From Clostridiales bacterium 38-18 (lineage in GTDB: Bacteria > Bacillota > Clostridia > Peptostreptococcales > Acidaminobacteraceae): a DNA stretch of 64,000 nt. Shown here in pieces: positions 7,717-16,992 of this stretch (the first letter of the stretch is position 1; every line of letters starts with the position of its first letter). Under the pieces are notes generated by a model. The model saw only the letters and a program-made list of their open reading frames with translations, made no database searches and was not told the DNA's origin. Made by a program: the position numbers and the translations under genes. The stretch covers positions 549,132 through 613,131 of the forward strand of contig MKTL01000006.1 of NCBI GenBank assembly GCA_001897605.1, read 5' to 3'.

Positions 7717-8952
7717 CTATTTAATTCTATCGCCTGCCTTGTACTGGCTCGCACCACGAACGACCTCCTGGTTTTGTTTAATACTTCTAACAATGCCTTT
7801 CGCTTGATCATAGTACTGCTCATTATATACGATTGCAGCTTCATCATCGTATCCAAGTATTTTGACAGGTGTAAAGACCAGTTTTCGTTCTTTATCAACC
7901 ACATAGACGCCAATTTGACCATCTATGTTTACGATAGAATCCATTTCAATTTTTAGACCTCTATAATTTTCTCTCACGATGCTACAATTGATAACCCTAC
8001 GGGTAAAGAAGCCTTCAAAGCCTTCTCTAAGCTGGATAACAGCAACTGCATTTTTATCATTTGTAAACACGTCGTAAACTTCACCCTCAAGGGTCTTTCC
8101 ATCGATGACGACGGTTATCTTCTGAACGTTTTTGTAAGTTTCAATTTCCTCGTTCGATACGATTGCAGCGATAAAGTAATTAACATTATCGACGATCTTA
8201 AACAATTTATCCTTCGGCTTTACTGAGGCATGCACTAATGAGGTTTCGTTTAGTACCAAAGAACTAATCTCATCATAGTTGATGTTATACAAGTTATCAA
8301 TAGTCAGAAAGTCCTCATATCCATCGGTTTTATACGTTAGGATACCACTTGCAGGTGCATAAATGGCTTGTTTTTGCCCTTCTAAAAGATTTCCTTCGCC
8401 GATGGTCTTTTCAGCATATGAGGCAGTTCGGTTTGACAAGAATTTATTTTCAGTTTGAAGCTTTTCTAAACGATCCAGTTTTTGTATTAGCTGCTGCTTT
8501 AAAACTGGAATCTCGTCAAACTGCTTTTCATTCATACTAAAGATAATTTGATTTTTCAATGTTGTGATATCATACTCAAGCGAATTATAATCAAACTCAA
8601 TCTTTTTCCGATTTTCCTCACGTTCATCCGTCGTAGCTTCTACTGATGCTGTGCCATCATTATAAATTTCAGCAATTTGATGGTTTTTAGTTACGACTTC
8701 ACCCTCGTTTGCAAAATACGTGATTTTACCAGTTAAATTCGTGTCGACGATCAACTCATTTCTTAACACCAAAGCAGAATATTGATTTTCAATATTTAGA
8801 TTACCTACCTCAACGAGATAGGTTGACTGTTCATTATAAAACAAATCTAATCCTAGCCTTATGACAAAATAGAAAAAAACGCCGACAACTGCTAGGCTCA
8901 CCACTATTCTGCCATATTTTGGCCGTCGTTTTTTGCGTTTCTTAGTCGCCAT
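7717..8952 (-). CDS. HlyD-like membrane protein of the sepF neighbourhood
   Basis: 411 residues: a basic N-terminus (TKKRKKRRPKYGR), one membrane segment at about 17-35, a barrel-sandwich/biotinyl-like stretch (TGKITYFANEGEVVTKNHQIAEI), a coiled coil at about 115-165, and beta-rich sequence after it. This is the layout of HlyD-type periplasmic adaptors, though no ABC partner is encoded nearby and the neighbours are division genes. Comparable proteins occur beside yggS in other Clostridia as I recall; the function is unknown. A role in wall or septum assembly is inference from context only. Confidence 0.75.
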   Translation of the reverse strand: MATKKRKKRRPKYGRIVVSLAVVGVFFYFVIRLGLDLFYNEQSTYLVEVGNLNIENQYSALVLRNELIVDTNLTGKITYFANEGEVVTKNHQIAEIYNDGTASVEATTDEREENRKKIEFDYNSLEYDITTLKNQIIFSMNEKQFDEIPVLKQQLIQKLDRLEKLQTENKFLSNRTASYAEKTIGEGNLLEGQKQAIYAPASGILTYKTDGYEDFLTIDNLYNINYDEISSLVLNETSLVHASVKPKDKLFKIVDNVNYFIAAIVSNEEIETYKNVQKITVVIDGKTLEGEVYDVFTNDKNAVAVIQLREGFEGFFTRRVINCSIVRENYRGLKIEMDSIVNIDGQIGVYVVDKERKLVFTPVKILGYDDEAAIVYNEQYYDQAKGIVRSIKQNQEVVRGASQYKAGDRIK

Positions 8953-8972
8953 AATTTACCTCATCAAGCGTG

Positions 8973-10001
8973 TTATTTCCAGCCGTCTAAATTAGTTGCA
9001 TAATCATCGAGCTCGTGTTTTCTTTGACGCGTCATTAAATGTCCTACTGCTTCTCTGGCATTTTTCCCTTCGTATAGCACGCGATAGAGCTCTGTTGTAA
9101 TCGGCATTTCAATATCATAGCGTTCCTTTAAAAGATAGGCTGCTTTAATCGTAAAAGCACCTTCAACAACCATGCCAATCTCCTTTGTCGCTTCTTCTAG
9201 TGGCTTTCCCTGACCAAGTAAAATACCACAGCGTCTGTTTCTACTGTGCATACTTGTACAAGTAACAATTAGGTCACCAACACCCGTTAACCCTTTAAAG
9301 GTTTCCATATTTGCCCCCATTACGTTACCTAAGGTCGCAATTTCCTTAATACCACGAGTGATCAGAGCTGCTTTTGCATTGTCGCCATAGCCTAAGCCAT
9401 CACTTACACCAGCACCAAGTGCGATGATATTTTTCAGTGCACCACTAATTTCCACTCCTATAACATCTGGATTGGTATAGACACGCATATAGTCATTAGA
9501 AAACATATCTTGAACCAATTCTGCTGACTCCCTTGACTTAGATGCAGATACCAAAGCAGTCGGCAGCTTTAAGGCTACTTCTTCAGCATGTGATGGCCCG
9601 GATAAAACAACAAATGTAGCTCCAGGTAATAATCTTTCTGTAATTTGTGACATCGTTTCAAGTCCATCTAAATCTATGCCCTTAGAAACATTAACTATAA
9701 TTGAATCCTGATTTATATATTGCTCTTCCATTAATGATTGAAGCGTTTTGCTGTATTGCTGTGATGGTACAGAAAACAAAAATAGATCGGTCTCAGTAAA
9801 GGCCTCTTCTTTATTATTTGTAAAAGCAATCGTCTCTGGAATTGTAATTTCCGGGAGATATTTCGCGTTTTTATGTGTTAGGTTTATTTCATCGATTTGT
9901 TCCTTATTTCTTGCCCAAACTTTAACCTGGTGACCATTTTCATTTAGCACCATGGCAAGCGCTGTTCCCCAGCTTCCGGCAGCAATGACAGTTACTCTCA
10001 A
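8973..10001 (-). CDS. gpsA: NAD(P)-dependent glycerol-3-phosphate dehydrogenase
   Basis: 342-residue cytosolic enzyme reducing dihydroxyacetone phosphate to sn-glycerol 3-phosphate for phospholipid synthesis. The Rossmann motif is at residues 7-14 and reads AAGSWGTA instead of the usual GAGSWGTA, a conservative change of the first glycine. The catalytic region with GALKNIIALGAGVSDGL and the GLTGVGDLIVTCTS block is intact. The start is TTG with AAGGAGG five bases upstream. It lies between der and the HlyD-like gene; der-gpsA linkage is common. Confidence 0.96.
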   Translation of the reverse strand: MRVTVIAAGSWGTALAMVLNENGHQVKVWARNKEQIDEINLTHKNAKYLPEITIPETIAFTNNKEEAFTETDLFLFSVPSQQYSKTLQSLMEEQYINQDSIIVNVSKGIDLDGLETMSQITERLLPGATFVVLSGPSHAEEVALKLPTALVSASKSRESAELVQDMFSNDYMRVYTNPDVIGVEISGALKNIIALGAGVSDGLGYGDNAKAALITRGIKEIATLGNVMGANMETFKGLTGVGDLIVTCTSMHSRNRRCGILLGQGKPLEEATKEIGMVVEGAFTIKAAYLLKERYDIEMPITTELYRVLYEGKNAREAVGHLMTRQRKHELDDYATNLDGWK

Positions 10002-10075
10002 ATTGTCCTCCTTGCGATGAATCAGTTGATTAAATCTATCCTATATTATACCACAAGATAGCATTAATCTCTATC

Positions 10076-10282
10076 TTACTCCTCGCTATCCTCTTCATCT
10101 TCGTCGTAGTCGTAGTCATCATCCTCTTCATCTTCATCGTCTTCATCGTCTGTTTCATCCTCATCAAATATATCATGAGGATTATGACGAATTAATGGAT
10201 TGCCCTCGTCATCTTCGTCCTCTATTAGATCATCATCCAAATCGTCCTCAGGTCGTGGCCCTTCATCATAAGGTAATTCCAT
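10076..10282 (-). CDS. Small highly acidic protein between der and gpsA
   Basis: 68 residues, with more than half of them Asp or Glu; the C-terminal 30 are almost only D, E and Y. No enzyme motif is seen. The ATG has a GGAGG site six bases upstream, so translation is likely; an in-frame TTG six codons earlier overlaps that site and is rejected. A short Pro/Asn/His segment (GNPLIRHNPHDIFDEDE) breaks the acidic runs. It is co-oriented with der and gpsA. Function is unknown; polyacidic tails can bind basic proteins or metal ions, but that is speculation. Confidence 0.65.
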   Translation of the reverse strand: MELPYDEGPRPEDDLDDDLIEDEDDEGNPLIRHNPHDIFDEDETDDEDDEDEEDDDYDYDEDEEDSEE

Positions 10283-10354
10283 ATTCTGCCTCCAGCTCAA
10301 TGTTAAAGTAATCCTTCAAAAAAAGGCACAGTCAAACTGCGCCTAATTGATCAA

Positions 10355-11677
10355 TTATTCGTCCCCTCTTGCTTTAACCTTAAATACAATAGGTGTTCCC
10401 TCATAGTTAAAATTTTTTCTAATTTGATTTTCTAAATATCTCACATAAGAGAAATGTGCAAGCTCCTTCTCATTAACAAATAGTACAAATGTAGGCGGTT
10501 TCACAGAAGCTTGAGTTGCATAATAAATTTTCAAACGCTTTCCTTTATCCGATGGAACTTGATTAAGTGCGATTGCTTCATTAATTATGTCATTTAAAAC
10601 ACCAGTAGAAATACGCAACGCATGATTGTTATTCACATATACAGCTTGTTCAAGTAGCTGCATCAATCTTTGTCCCGTAAGAGCTGAAACAAATGCTACT
10701 GGTGCGTATGCCATAAATGGGAAATCTTCTCTTATACGCTTTTTAAATTCATTGAAGGTGTGATTGTCTTTTTCAATAGCATCCCACTTATTAACGACAA
10801 ATATGGAGGCCTTCCCCGATTCGTGCGCATAGCCCGCTACCTTTTTATCTTGTTCTGTTATGCCTTCACTGGCATCTATCAAGATAAAACAAACATCGGA
10901 GCGTTCAATTGCAGCAATTGTTCTAAGAACGCTATATTTTTCAATTGACTCGTTAACCTTTGATTTTCGTCTTATTCCTGCAGTATCTATTAAAACAAAT
11001 TTCTGATCTTGGTAAGTAAATGGTGTGTCGATTGCATCCCGTGTGGTACCTGCTATAGGAGAGACAATAACTCTATTTTCTCCTATAATTTTATTAACCA
11101 TTGAGGACTTACCAACATTTGGCTTACCTATCAATGCAATTTTAATTGTATCTTCATCCTCTTCAAGTACTTCATTGCTTGGAAACAAAGCCACTATTTC
11201 ATCCAAGAGATCGCCTAGCCCCATTGCATTTACAGAGGAGATCATCACTGGCTCACCAAGCCCTAAGGTATAGTAATCATAAAAATGATCTGGTTTTTTG
11301 TACTGATCAATTTTATTTAAAACCAGAACAACTGGCTTTTTGGAAACTCTAAGCATATGAGCTATTTCATCATCAGCAGTTGTGTAGGTATGTTTACCAT
11401 CACATACAAAAACGATAACATCTGCAGTGTCTATGGCGATTTGAGCCTGATCTCTCATTTGAGATAGTATAATATCATTTGATGAAGGCTCTATACCACC
11501 TGTATCAATCATAACAAATTTATGTCTAAGCCATTCGCAATCAGCATAAACTCTATCCCTTGTCACGCCTGGTGTGTCCTCAACGATTGAAATTCTTGCA
11601 CCAGCAATCCTATTAAAAAAGGTCGATTTTCCGACATTCGGTCGTCCAACGACAGCAACTATTGGTTTTCTAAACAT
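10355..11677 (-). CDS. der: Ribosome-assembly GTPase Der (EngA)
   Basis: 440 residues with two GTPase domains in tandem followed by a KH-like domain. Domain 1: GRPNVGKST, DTPGV, NKID. Domain 2: GKPNVGKSS, DTAGI, NKWD. Der matures the 50S subunit. The ATG follows GGAGG by five bases and overlaps the end of the DUF512 gene by 8 bases, so the two are co-translated. Confidence 0.98.
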   Translation of the reverse strand: MFRKPIVAVVGRPNVGKSTFFNRIAGARISIVEDTPGVTRDRVYADCEWLRHKFVMIDTGGIEPSSNDIILSQMRDQAQIAIDTADVIVFVCDGKHTYTTADDEIAHMLRVSKKPVVLVLNKIDQYKKPDHFYDYYTLGLGEPVMISSVNAMGLGDLLDEIVALFPSNEVLEEDEDTIKIALIGKPNVGKSSMVNKIIGENRVIVSPIAGTTRDAIDTPFTYQDQKFVLIDTAGIRRKSKVNESIEKYSVLRTIAAIERSDVCFILIDASEGITEQDKKVAGYAHESGKASIFVVNKWDAIEKDNHTFNEFKKRIREDFPFMAYAPVAFVSALTGQRLMQLLEQAVYVNNNHALRISTGVLNDIINEAIALNQVPSDKGKRLKIYYATQASVKPPTFVLFVNEKELAHFSYVRYLENQIRKNFNYEGTPIVFKVKARGDE

Positions 11678-12995
11678 TTTTACCTCCGCCTGTTAGGTTG
11701 TCGATTAAAGCATAGCCAGTACATTCAACCTTAATAAAAGGCAAGCTAAAAAACTGCGACAACTCTTCTAATGTAACATCATCTAATAATATTTCTTCTG
11801 AATCGCGAAACATCGCACTAGGCAGTAAAACCTGATCATAGCGATTCTGATCCAAAATCAACTTAATTTGCTCTTTAATATCTTTACCTGTCAGTAGTCC
11901 AGCAACCGTAATTCTTTCACCAAAAAATCGGTTGACTATAGTAGCGACGTCGACCTTTAGCTCAGGTACATGCTTCATAATATCCGTACAGAGAGCTTTC
12001 ACAAAAGGTCCAGCTGCAGTTCCAGTTACAATTAACGATTTAGGATATGATTTGTTTGCGAAAGCTTTGGAATTTAAAACCTCGCTCACCTCAGTCGTTA
12101 ATTTTCTTATCATACCGATGCCATCCTCAAGCTGAATATATGACTCATACGCTGCGTCTTCAGGAAATGATTGCTCGGCTAATATATAAAATTCATCTGC
12201 TAAAAATGCAAATCTAGTATCTAATTTATCAAGTGCAAGCTTTTGAAAACGATGCACTCGTTCTATGGTATCTAATGCACTTTCCTTATTAAACCCTTTC
12301 ATTTCAATGAGTCCTTCTCTGAACTGTGTTAGACCAATTGGAACGATAGCAACGCTATTAAGGTTTGGATGAAACTGCATTAAATCCGATAAGGTTCTTT
12401 CTAAAGCTGCTTTATCGTTGTAGCCTGGACAAAGAACAATTTGAGCATTAACAACGATGCCACCGTCGATTAATTTTTTAAGGCGCTCCATAATATGCCC
12501 TGCAAAGCGATTGTTAAGCATTACTTTTCTAAGCTCTGGATCAGTTGTGTGAACAGAAACATTAATCGGACTAATTCTATAACGAATAATACGGTCTATA
12601 TCCGCATCCTTAAGATTGGTTAAGGTTACAAAATTGCCTTGTAAAAATGAAAGTCTTGAGTCGTCATCCTTAAAATATAGGGATTCTCTCATTCCCTTTG
12701 GAAGCTGATCGATAAAACAAAAGACACAGTTATTGGTACAGCTCCGGGCATGATCGATTATTGGATTGTCGAATTCAACACCAAGTGTTTCATCAAAATC
12801 CTTATCAACCTCGATTTCCCAAATATCACCGTCTTTTTTTTCAATTTCTAAAACGACAGATTCATCATTGATTAAAAACATGTAATCGATGATGTCGTTA
12901 ATAGGATTTCCATTTATTGCTATTAATCGATCGCCAACCTCTATTTCCAACTCTTCAGCAAGAGAATTTGCCTCAACTGATTTTATAAAACTCAT
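11670..12995 (-). CDS. DUF512 radical-SAM protein with N-terminal PDZ domain
   Basis: 441 residues: a PDZ-like domain (about 1-65), then a radical-SAM-type cysteine cluster C86, C90, C93 in RSCTNNCVFCFIDQLPKGMR, and the DUF512 domain after about residue 210. This family is common in Clostridia, normally beside der, and is annotated as an iron-sulfur protein of unknown substrate. The linkage is kept here, with an 8-base overlap into der. A role in RNA or ribosome modification is inferred from the neighbour, not shown. Confidence 0.9.
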   Translation of the reverse strand: MSFIKSVEANSLAEELEIEVGDRLIAINGNPINDIIDYMFLINDESVVLEIEKKDGDIWEIEVDKDFDETLGVEFDNPIIDHARSCTNNCVFCFIDQLPKGMRESLYFKDDDSRLSFLQGNFVTLTNLKDADIDRIIRYRISPINVSVHTTDPELRKVMLNNRFAGHIMERLKKLIDGGIVVNAQIVLCPGYNDKAALERTLSDLMQFHPNLNSVAIVPIGLTQFREGLIEMKGFNKESALDTIERVHRFQKLALDKLDTRFAFLADEFYILAEQSFPEDAAYESYIQLEDGIGMIRKLTTEVSEVLNSKAFANKSYPKSLIVTGTAAGPFVKALCTDIMKHVPELKVDVATIVNRFFGERITVAGLLTGKDIKEQIKLILDQNRYDQVLLPSAMFRDSEEILLDDVTLEELSQFFSLPFIKVECTGYALIDNLTGGGKNV

Positions 12996-13067
12996 TTTTC
13001 TACCTTTCTAAAAAACACAGTACAACCAATATTCTATTTTAATATACCACCATATGAATTACAACTC

Positions 13068-13892
13068 TTATTTTTTTGATATAAAGGAACTCAGTGAACC
13101 CCTAGGATATCCTGTTCTTCTATGAGAATGGTATAAATCTGCCATACATATGGTGCAATCCGATATGGTTTCAATTTTAGAATTTGGAACGCCCGCTTTG
13201 ACTAATATCAATCGATTTGCAAGCTTAAGATCAAGATCGTATTTATCCTCGTGTGGATTTAAAAAAATTTGATTGAGAAGTTCCTCATGGTAATTCAAAG
13301 AAAAACTATCATATACCCTTTGATCCACTTCATAGCAGCAGACCGCAGCACTTTGTCCAATTCCGACATTAATTTGATCCTTTTTATAGCCTTTTTCATT
13401 CAAGATTTGTATAGCTTCAAGTGCCATTAAATTTGAGGTGCCCTTCCATCCGCTATGCACGGTACCAATCCACTTTTTATCATCTGTTTCATAAACGAGC
13501 GGTACACAATCCGCATAAAAGGTCATTAAAACAACGTCATCGCGCCGTGTAACCAGTCCATCTGTTTCTGGCATTACATAGAGCTGATAGGCATCTAGGG
13601 CTGAGTTTGATGTATCGATCCTTCTCATCTGATCAAAGCTAAAATCATCTGTAATTTCGATTACCTTATTGGAATGAACCTGCTGAGTCGCTATAATTAT
13701 ATTATTTTTAATTTTCAAATCCGACAAGACACGATGTATGTTTTCAAAAACTGCTATTTTGTCATCATCACCAAAAAAGCTGGTATTTAAAGTACGATAG
13801 GGACCTTGACTGACACCGCCAAGTCTCGTTGTAATTCCGTTCATATTAAATATATTGTCAAAATGCTTATAACGATTTGTTATGTCCATCAT
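13068..13892 (-). CDS. pgeF: Peptidoglycan editing factor PgeF (YfiH/laccase-domain family)
   Basis: 274 residues of the multicopper-polyphenol-oxidase-like YfiH fold. The conserved metal/active-site segments are present: TQQVHSNKV, MTFYADCVPLVYE and HSGWKGTSN, then QSAAVCCYEVDQRV. In Escherichia coli this family removes misplaced L-Ser from UDP-MurNAc precursors; other members act on purine nucleosides. Its place in a division and wall cluster favours the wall-editing role. The GGAG site supports the first of two adjacent ATGs. Confidence 0.9.
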   Translation of the reverse strand: MMDITNRYKHFDNIFNMNGITTRLGGVSQGPYRTLNTSFFGDDDKIAVFENIHRVLSDLKIKNNIIIATQQVHSNKVIEITDDFSFDQMRRIDTSNSALDAYQLYVMPETDGLVTRRDDVVLMTFYADCVPLVYETDDKKWIGTVHSGWKGTSNLMALEAIQILNEKGYKKDQINVGIGQSAAVCCYEVDQRVYDSFSLNYHEELLNQIFLNPHEDKYDLDLKLANRLILVKAGVPNSKIETISDCTICMADLYHSHRRTGYPRGSLSSFISKK

Positions 13893-13928
13893 CGGTGTCT
13901 CCTTTCAAAAGCTTGACTAATCAAAATC

Positions 13929-13956
13929 ATAAAAAAAAGCAGTAATCACTGCTTTT
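13929..13956 (-). terminator. Intrinsic terminator after nrdR
   Basis: Minus-strand stem AAAGCAGT / ACTGCTTT with a GATT loop followed by a run of T's. It separates nrdR from pgeF. Confidence 0.85.
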
Positions 13957-13996
13957 AGTATAACGTTTATCAAAATCAAAATGACCTTGAAATGCT

Positions 13997-14461
13997 TCAG
14001 CCCTTCGCTTTTTCATGAAGTAATTTAGTTAACTCATTTATAAAGGTGTTGATGTCTTTAAATTGGCGATAAACTGATGCAAATCTTACATATGCTACTT
14101 CATCTAAATCCTTGAGGCCAGACATGACGAGCTCTCCAATTAATTCTGATTGAATCTCCTTTTCCATGGACGTATGCATACGCGTTTCAATTTGGTCAAT
14201 TAATCGTTCCATTTGCTCCATTGATACAGGTCTTTTTTCGCAAGCTCTAATAATGCCATTAAGCACTTTCATCCTGTTATACGATTCGCGTGTGCCATCT
14301 TTCTTGACGATGATAATTGGTATTTCTTCAATTTTTTCATAGGTTGTGAATCTTTGGGTACAATTAATACATTCTCTTCTTCGTCTTATTACATGACCGT
14401 CATCAGTTGGCCTCGAATCGATGACTTTGGATTCTAAACTGCTACAATATGGACACTTCAT
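13997..14461 (-). CDS. nrdR: Transcriptional repressor NrdR
   Basis: 154-residue repressor of ribonucleotide-reductase genes. The N-terminal zinc ribbon has C3, C6, C31 and C34 around the RRRREC segment; the ATP-cone domain follows (about 46-136, [15 protein letters not shown]). The ATG at 14461 was chosen because GAGG sits seven bases upstream; the GTG just before it is less likely. It has a terminator on each side, so it is close to monocistronic. No ribonucleotide reductase gene is in the window. Confidence 0.97.
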   Translation of the reverse strand: MKCPYCSSLESKVIDSRPTDDGHVIRRRRECINCTQRFTTYEKIEEIPIIIVKKDGTRESYNRMKVLNGIIRACEKRPVSMEQMERLIDQIETRMHTSMEKEIQSELIGELVMSGLKDLDEVAYVRFASVYRQFKDINTFINELTKLLHEKAKG

Positions 14462-14513
14462 CACTTCACCTCTTTTTCAATGGTTTTCTTGATCTAACGA
14501 ATATCGCCATCGG

Positions 14514-14544
14514 TTTAAAAAAAAACCTTGCTAGAAGCAAGGTT
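14514..14544 (-). terminator. Intrinsic terminator of ftsZ
   Basis: Minus-strand stem AACCTTGC / GCAAGGTT followed by nine T's. The stem begins within the ftsZ TAA stop codon, so ribosomes ending on ftsZ would cover part of the hairpin. Confidence 0.9.
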
Positions 14545-15634
14545 ATCTTTTCTTTCTTAAAAATGTCGGAATGTCAAATGTGTCATCCTCATCCGGGTCA
14601 GCTTCTGTAGGTTGAACCCTTACAGTTTCAGTTTTAACTTGTTGCTTATTCACTTTTACTTCCTGTCTGGTTTCAACTTTAGGTAAATCAAAGCCAGTTG
14701 CGATAACAGTTACCGTAATTTCATCCTTTAAAGATTCATCGATGACAGCACCCATTATGATGTTTGCTTCTGGATCTGCTTCTTGGTATACCAAATCAGC
14801 AGCTTGTTGAATTTCCATCATTCCAAGCGATTTGCCACCACGAATATTTAAAAGTATGCCCTTAGAGCCTTTGATTGAAGTTTCTAATAATGGACTATGA
14901 ATTGCTTGATTGGTCGCTTCTATAGCGCGATCTTCCCCACTTGAAGATCCGATACCCATGTGTGCTAAGCCTTGCTCAAACATAATCGTTTTAACATCGG
15001 CAAAGTCAACATTGATAAGTCCTGTTTCAGTAATTGTATTAGAAATACCTTGAACCCCTTGACGCAGAACGTCATCTGCGATGGTAAACGCATCGAGGAT
15101 TGAAGTTCTTTTTTCAACGATTTCAAGTAAACGATCATTTGGAATTGTAATTAATGTATCAACGCGTTTTTTTAGCTCCTCGATGCCTTCCTCAGCGTGC
15201 TTCATTCTTCTCTTACCTTCGAATGAAAATGGCTTCGTAACGACACCAACTGTTAGTATTCCCATTTCTTTGGCAATTTCAGCAACGATAGGTGCAGCGC
15301 CTGTACCTGTACCACCGCCCATACCAGCAGTGATAAATACCATATCGGCACCTTGAAGTGCTTGAAAAATATCATCGCGACTTTCCTCAGCTGCCTTCTT
15401 TCCCACCTCTGGGTTAGCACCTGCACCAAGTCCTCTTGTTAATTTTTCACCAATCTGTAATTTATATTCAGCTGCCGAGCTGTAAAGGGCTTGTTTATCC
15501 GTATTGATTGCGATAAATTGCACGCCTTTTAAATTAGACTTAATCATTCTGTTAACAGCGTTATTTCCACCGCCACCAACACCAATTACTTTAAGCTGGG
15601 CAAATTCTTCAACAGCAACATCAAATTCTAACAT
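14543..15634 (-). CDS. ftsZ: Cell-division GTPase FtsZ
   Basis: 363-residue tubulin homologue forming the Z ring. The GTP-binding signature [10 protein letters not shown] is present, as is the N-terminal [13 protein letters not shown] block. The C-terminal peptide ([14 protein letters not shown]) matches the conserved tail that docks FtsA and SepF. It has its own leader and terminator, so its dose can be set apart from the upstream wall genes. It is not followed by spoIIGA-sigE-sigG but by nrdR. Confidence 0.99.
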   Translation of the reverse strand: MLEFDVAVEEFAQLKVIGVGGGGNNAVNRMIKSNLKGVQFIAINTDKQALYSSAAEYKLQIGEKLTRGLGAGANPEVGKKAAEESRDDIFQALQGADMVFITAGMGGGTGTGAAPIVAEIAKEMGILTVGVVTKPFSFEGKRRMKHAEEGIEELKKRVDTLITIPNDRLLEIVEKRTSILDAFTIADDVLRQGVQGISNTITETGLINVDFADVKTIMFEQGLAHMGIGSSSGEDRAIEATNQAIHSPLLETSIKGSKGILLNIRGGKSLGMMEIQQAADLVYQEADPEANIIMGAVIDESLKDEITVTVIATGFDLPKVETRQEVKVNKQQVKTETVRVQPTEADPDEDDTFDIPTFLRKKR

Positions 15635-15937
15635 GAAAATCCTCCTTATCCCGCAAAGTAATAATTCTCAGGTGTTTATAATCTTTATCTATTAAAAACA
15701 ATATACTCTAACTTTAATTTTATTAATTGTCCTTATAAAACGTCCCTGACTGGAAATAATCTAAGAGTTTTCCGCAATATGTATTGCTTAAAATACCTAG
15801 ATTTCCACTACATATAGTATATACTCTTTTTATATTTTTTGGAATATTTTTTTTTACAAAATCGTGCGTTTTAGTCCTTTACACTTCATTTTAGGACTTA
15901 ATACCTAAAATTTGACATGTATTTCACATACTTTATA
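15635..15937 (-). other. ftsZ leader region with candidate promoter
   Basis: No gene. On the minus strand TTCCAA (15839-15844) and TATACT (15816-15821) with a 17-base spacer form a plausible but weak promoter, about 180 bases before the ftsZ ATG. Farther upstream TTTTAGG / CCTAAAA (15889-15895 and 15904-15910) can form a hairpin without a T tract. The ftsZ ribosome site is AAGGAGG. Confidence 0.5.
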
Positions 15938-16279
15938 CTATTTTCCTCTATATCGATCGATGGTATAACGTCGAATGCTACCAATATTATTAAATAAACG
16001 TGTACCGAATACAAAGATAGCTGCATAATAAATAGGCACACCAAGCTTATCCCCTAAAAATGACAATAGGATTGCCATAATTGCATTTACAAAAAAACCA
16101 GTAATAAAAATAACGCCGTCAAACTTATTTTCCAAGCTTGCTCGAAGTGCACCAATGATAGAATCAATAGCTGCTAAAATTCCAACTGAGATGTACAGTG
16201 ATGAAATTGTTGAAAATTCAAATGGTATATAAAGTCCAAGCAAAATACCTAATAAAATACCTACGATAGCAATTAACAT
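15938..16279 (-). CDS. sbp: Small basic protein Sbp (DUF1290)
   Basis: 113-residue integral membrane protein with three hydrophobic segments. The family core GLYIPFEFSTISSLYISVGILAAIDSIIGALRASLE is present, as is the basic C-terminal tail (RRYTIDRYRGK). The family occurs between the DUF881 genes and ftsA or ftsZ in Firmicutes; its role in division is not defined. The ATG has GAGAGG seven bases upstream, which favours it over an in-frame TTG five codons earlier. Confidence 0.9.
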   Translation of the reverse strand: MLIAIVGILLGILLGLYIPFEFSTISSLYISVGILAAIDSIIGALRASLENKFDGVIFITGFFVNAIMAILLSFLGDKLGVPIYYAAIFVFGTRLFNNIGSIRRYTIDRYRGK

Positions 16280-16290
16280 ATCTATACCTC

Positions 16291-16992
16291 TCAATTCAAG
16301 TATTCATAGCTTACGAAACCTTCATACGCAGGTATCGTTACGCTTATAGAAGTGTTCACCTCTACAAAAACACCCCAGCTTCTTAGACTTTCACTAAAGC
16401 TTCCAGGTGCATTGATTGCCGATTCCAAAAATTTACGATCACCAACGGCTTCGATGATGTAAGGTGGCGCAAAAACCTGATCGTTGATTTTAATAGTCGG
16501 TCCAGTGCATTGTATGTTCGACTTGTTAAACACGACGCGCTGTCCATTGATGGCGATCGCCTCAGCGCCAGCATTTCTCAGGTCATCTACCATAGCTCTG
16601 ATATCGATGTCATGTACCAACACCATGTTAGGGTCCTCATCCTCAATTAACTCTCTCGTCCCATCGGTTACGATAATTACAACCCCCGGTCCCTCCACAC
16701 GTGTAAGGCCAGCCGTTTCTTTCGTCAGCTCGATTTCGGATTTGAGGAACCCTTCATAATCAATATCAGTATCATCCTTAGCGGTTTGATAAGCTTCGAT
16801 TTGTGCTCTAAGTTCTTCAACCTTACTATTTAATTGTACTAACTCAGACTTTTGACTTTCAAGTTCTATACTCTGTGCATACATTTCTTTAATTGAAAGG
16901 TATTTAATCCCACTATCAAGCGCCTTTATTTGTAGCGCAATCATGAGTCCTAATAGAACTGAAAGCAATAAAAACCGCTGCTTTTTACTCAT
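16291..16992 (-). CDS. DUF881 protein (YlxX/YlxW-like), second copy
   Basis: 233 residues: an N-terminal membrane anchor (about 7-25), a coiled coil (about 38-72) and the DUF881 domain, with VEGPGVVIIVTDGTRELI and the INGQRVVFNKSNIQCTGPTI core. Such pairs lie just before sbp and ftsA/ftsZ in Firmicutes; the function is unknown, perhaps divisome or wall related. The start codon follows the stop of the first DUF881 gene with no gap. Confidence 0.9.
   Translation of the reverse strand: MSKKQRFLLLSVLLGLMIALQIKALDSGIKYLSIKEMYAQSIELESQKSELVQLNSKVEELRAQIEAYQTAKDDTDIDYEGFLKSEIELTKETAGLTRVEGPGVVIIVTDGTRELIEDEDPNMVLVHDIDIRAMVDDLRNAGAEAIAINGQRVVFNKSNIQCTGPTIKINDQVFAPPYIIEAVGDRKFLESAINAPGSFSESLRSWGVFVEVNTSISVTIPAYEGFVSYEYLN

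Noticed and set aside
7692-7956. Overlapping frames on both strands at the 3' end of the HlyD-like gene
   Set aside because: They share sequence with the long HlyD-like frame, which has protein-like composition and a start site.
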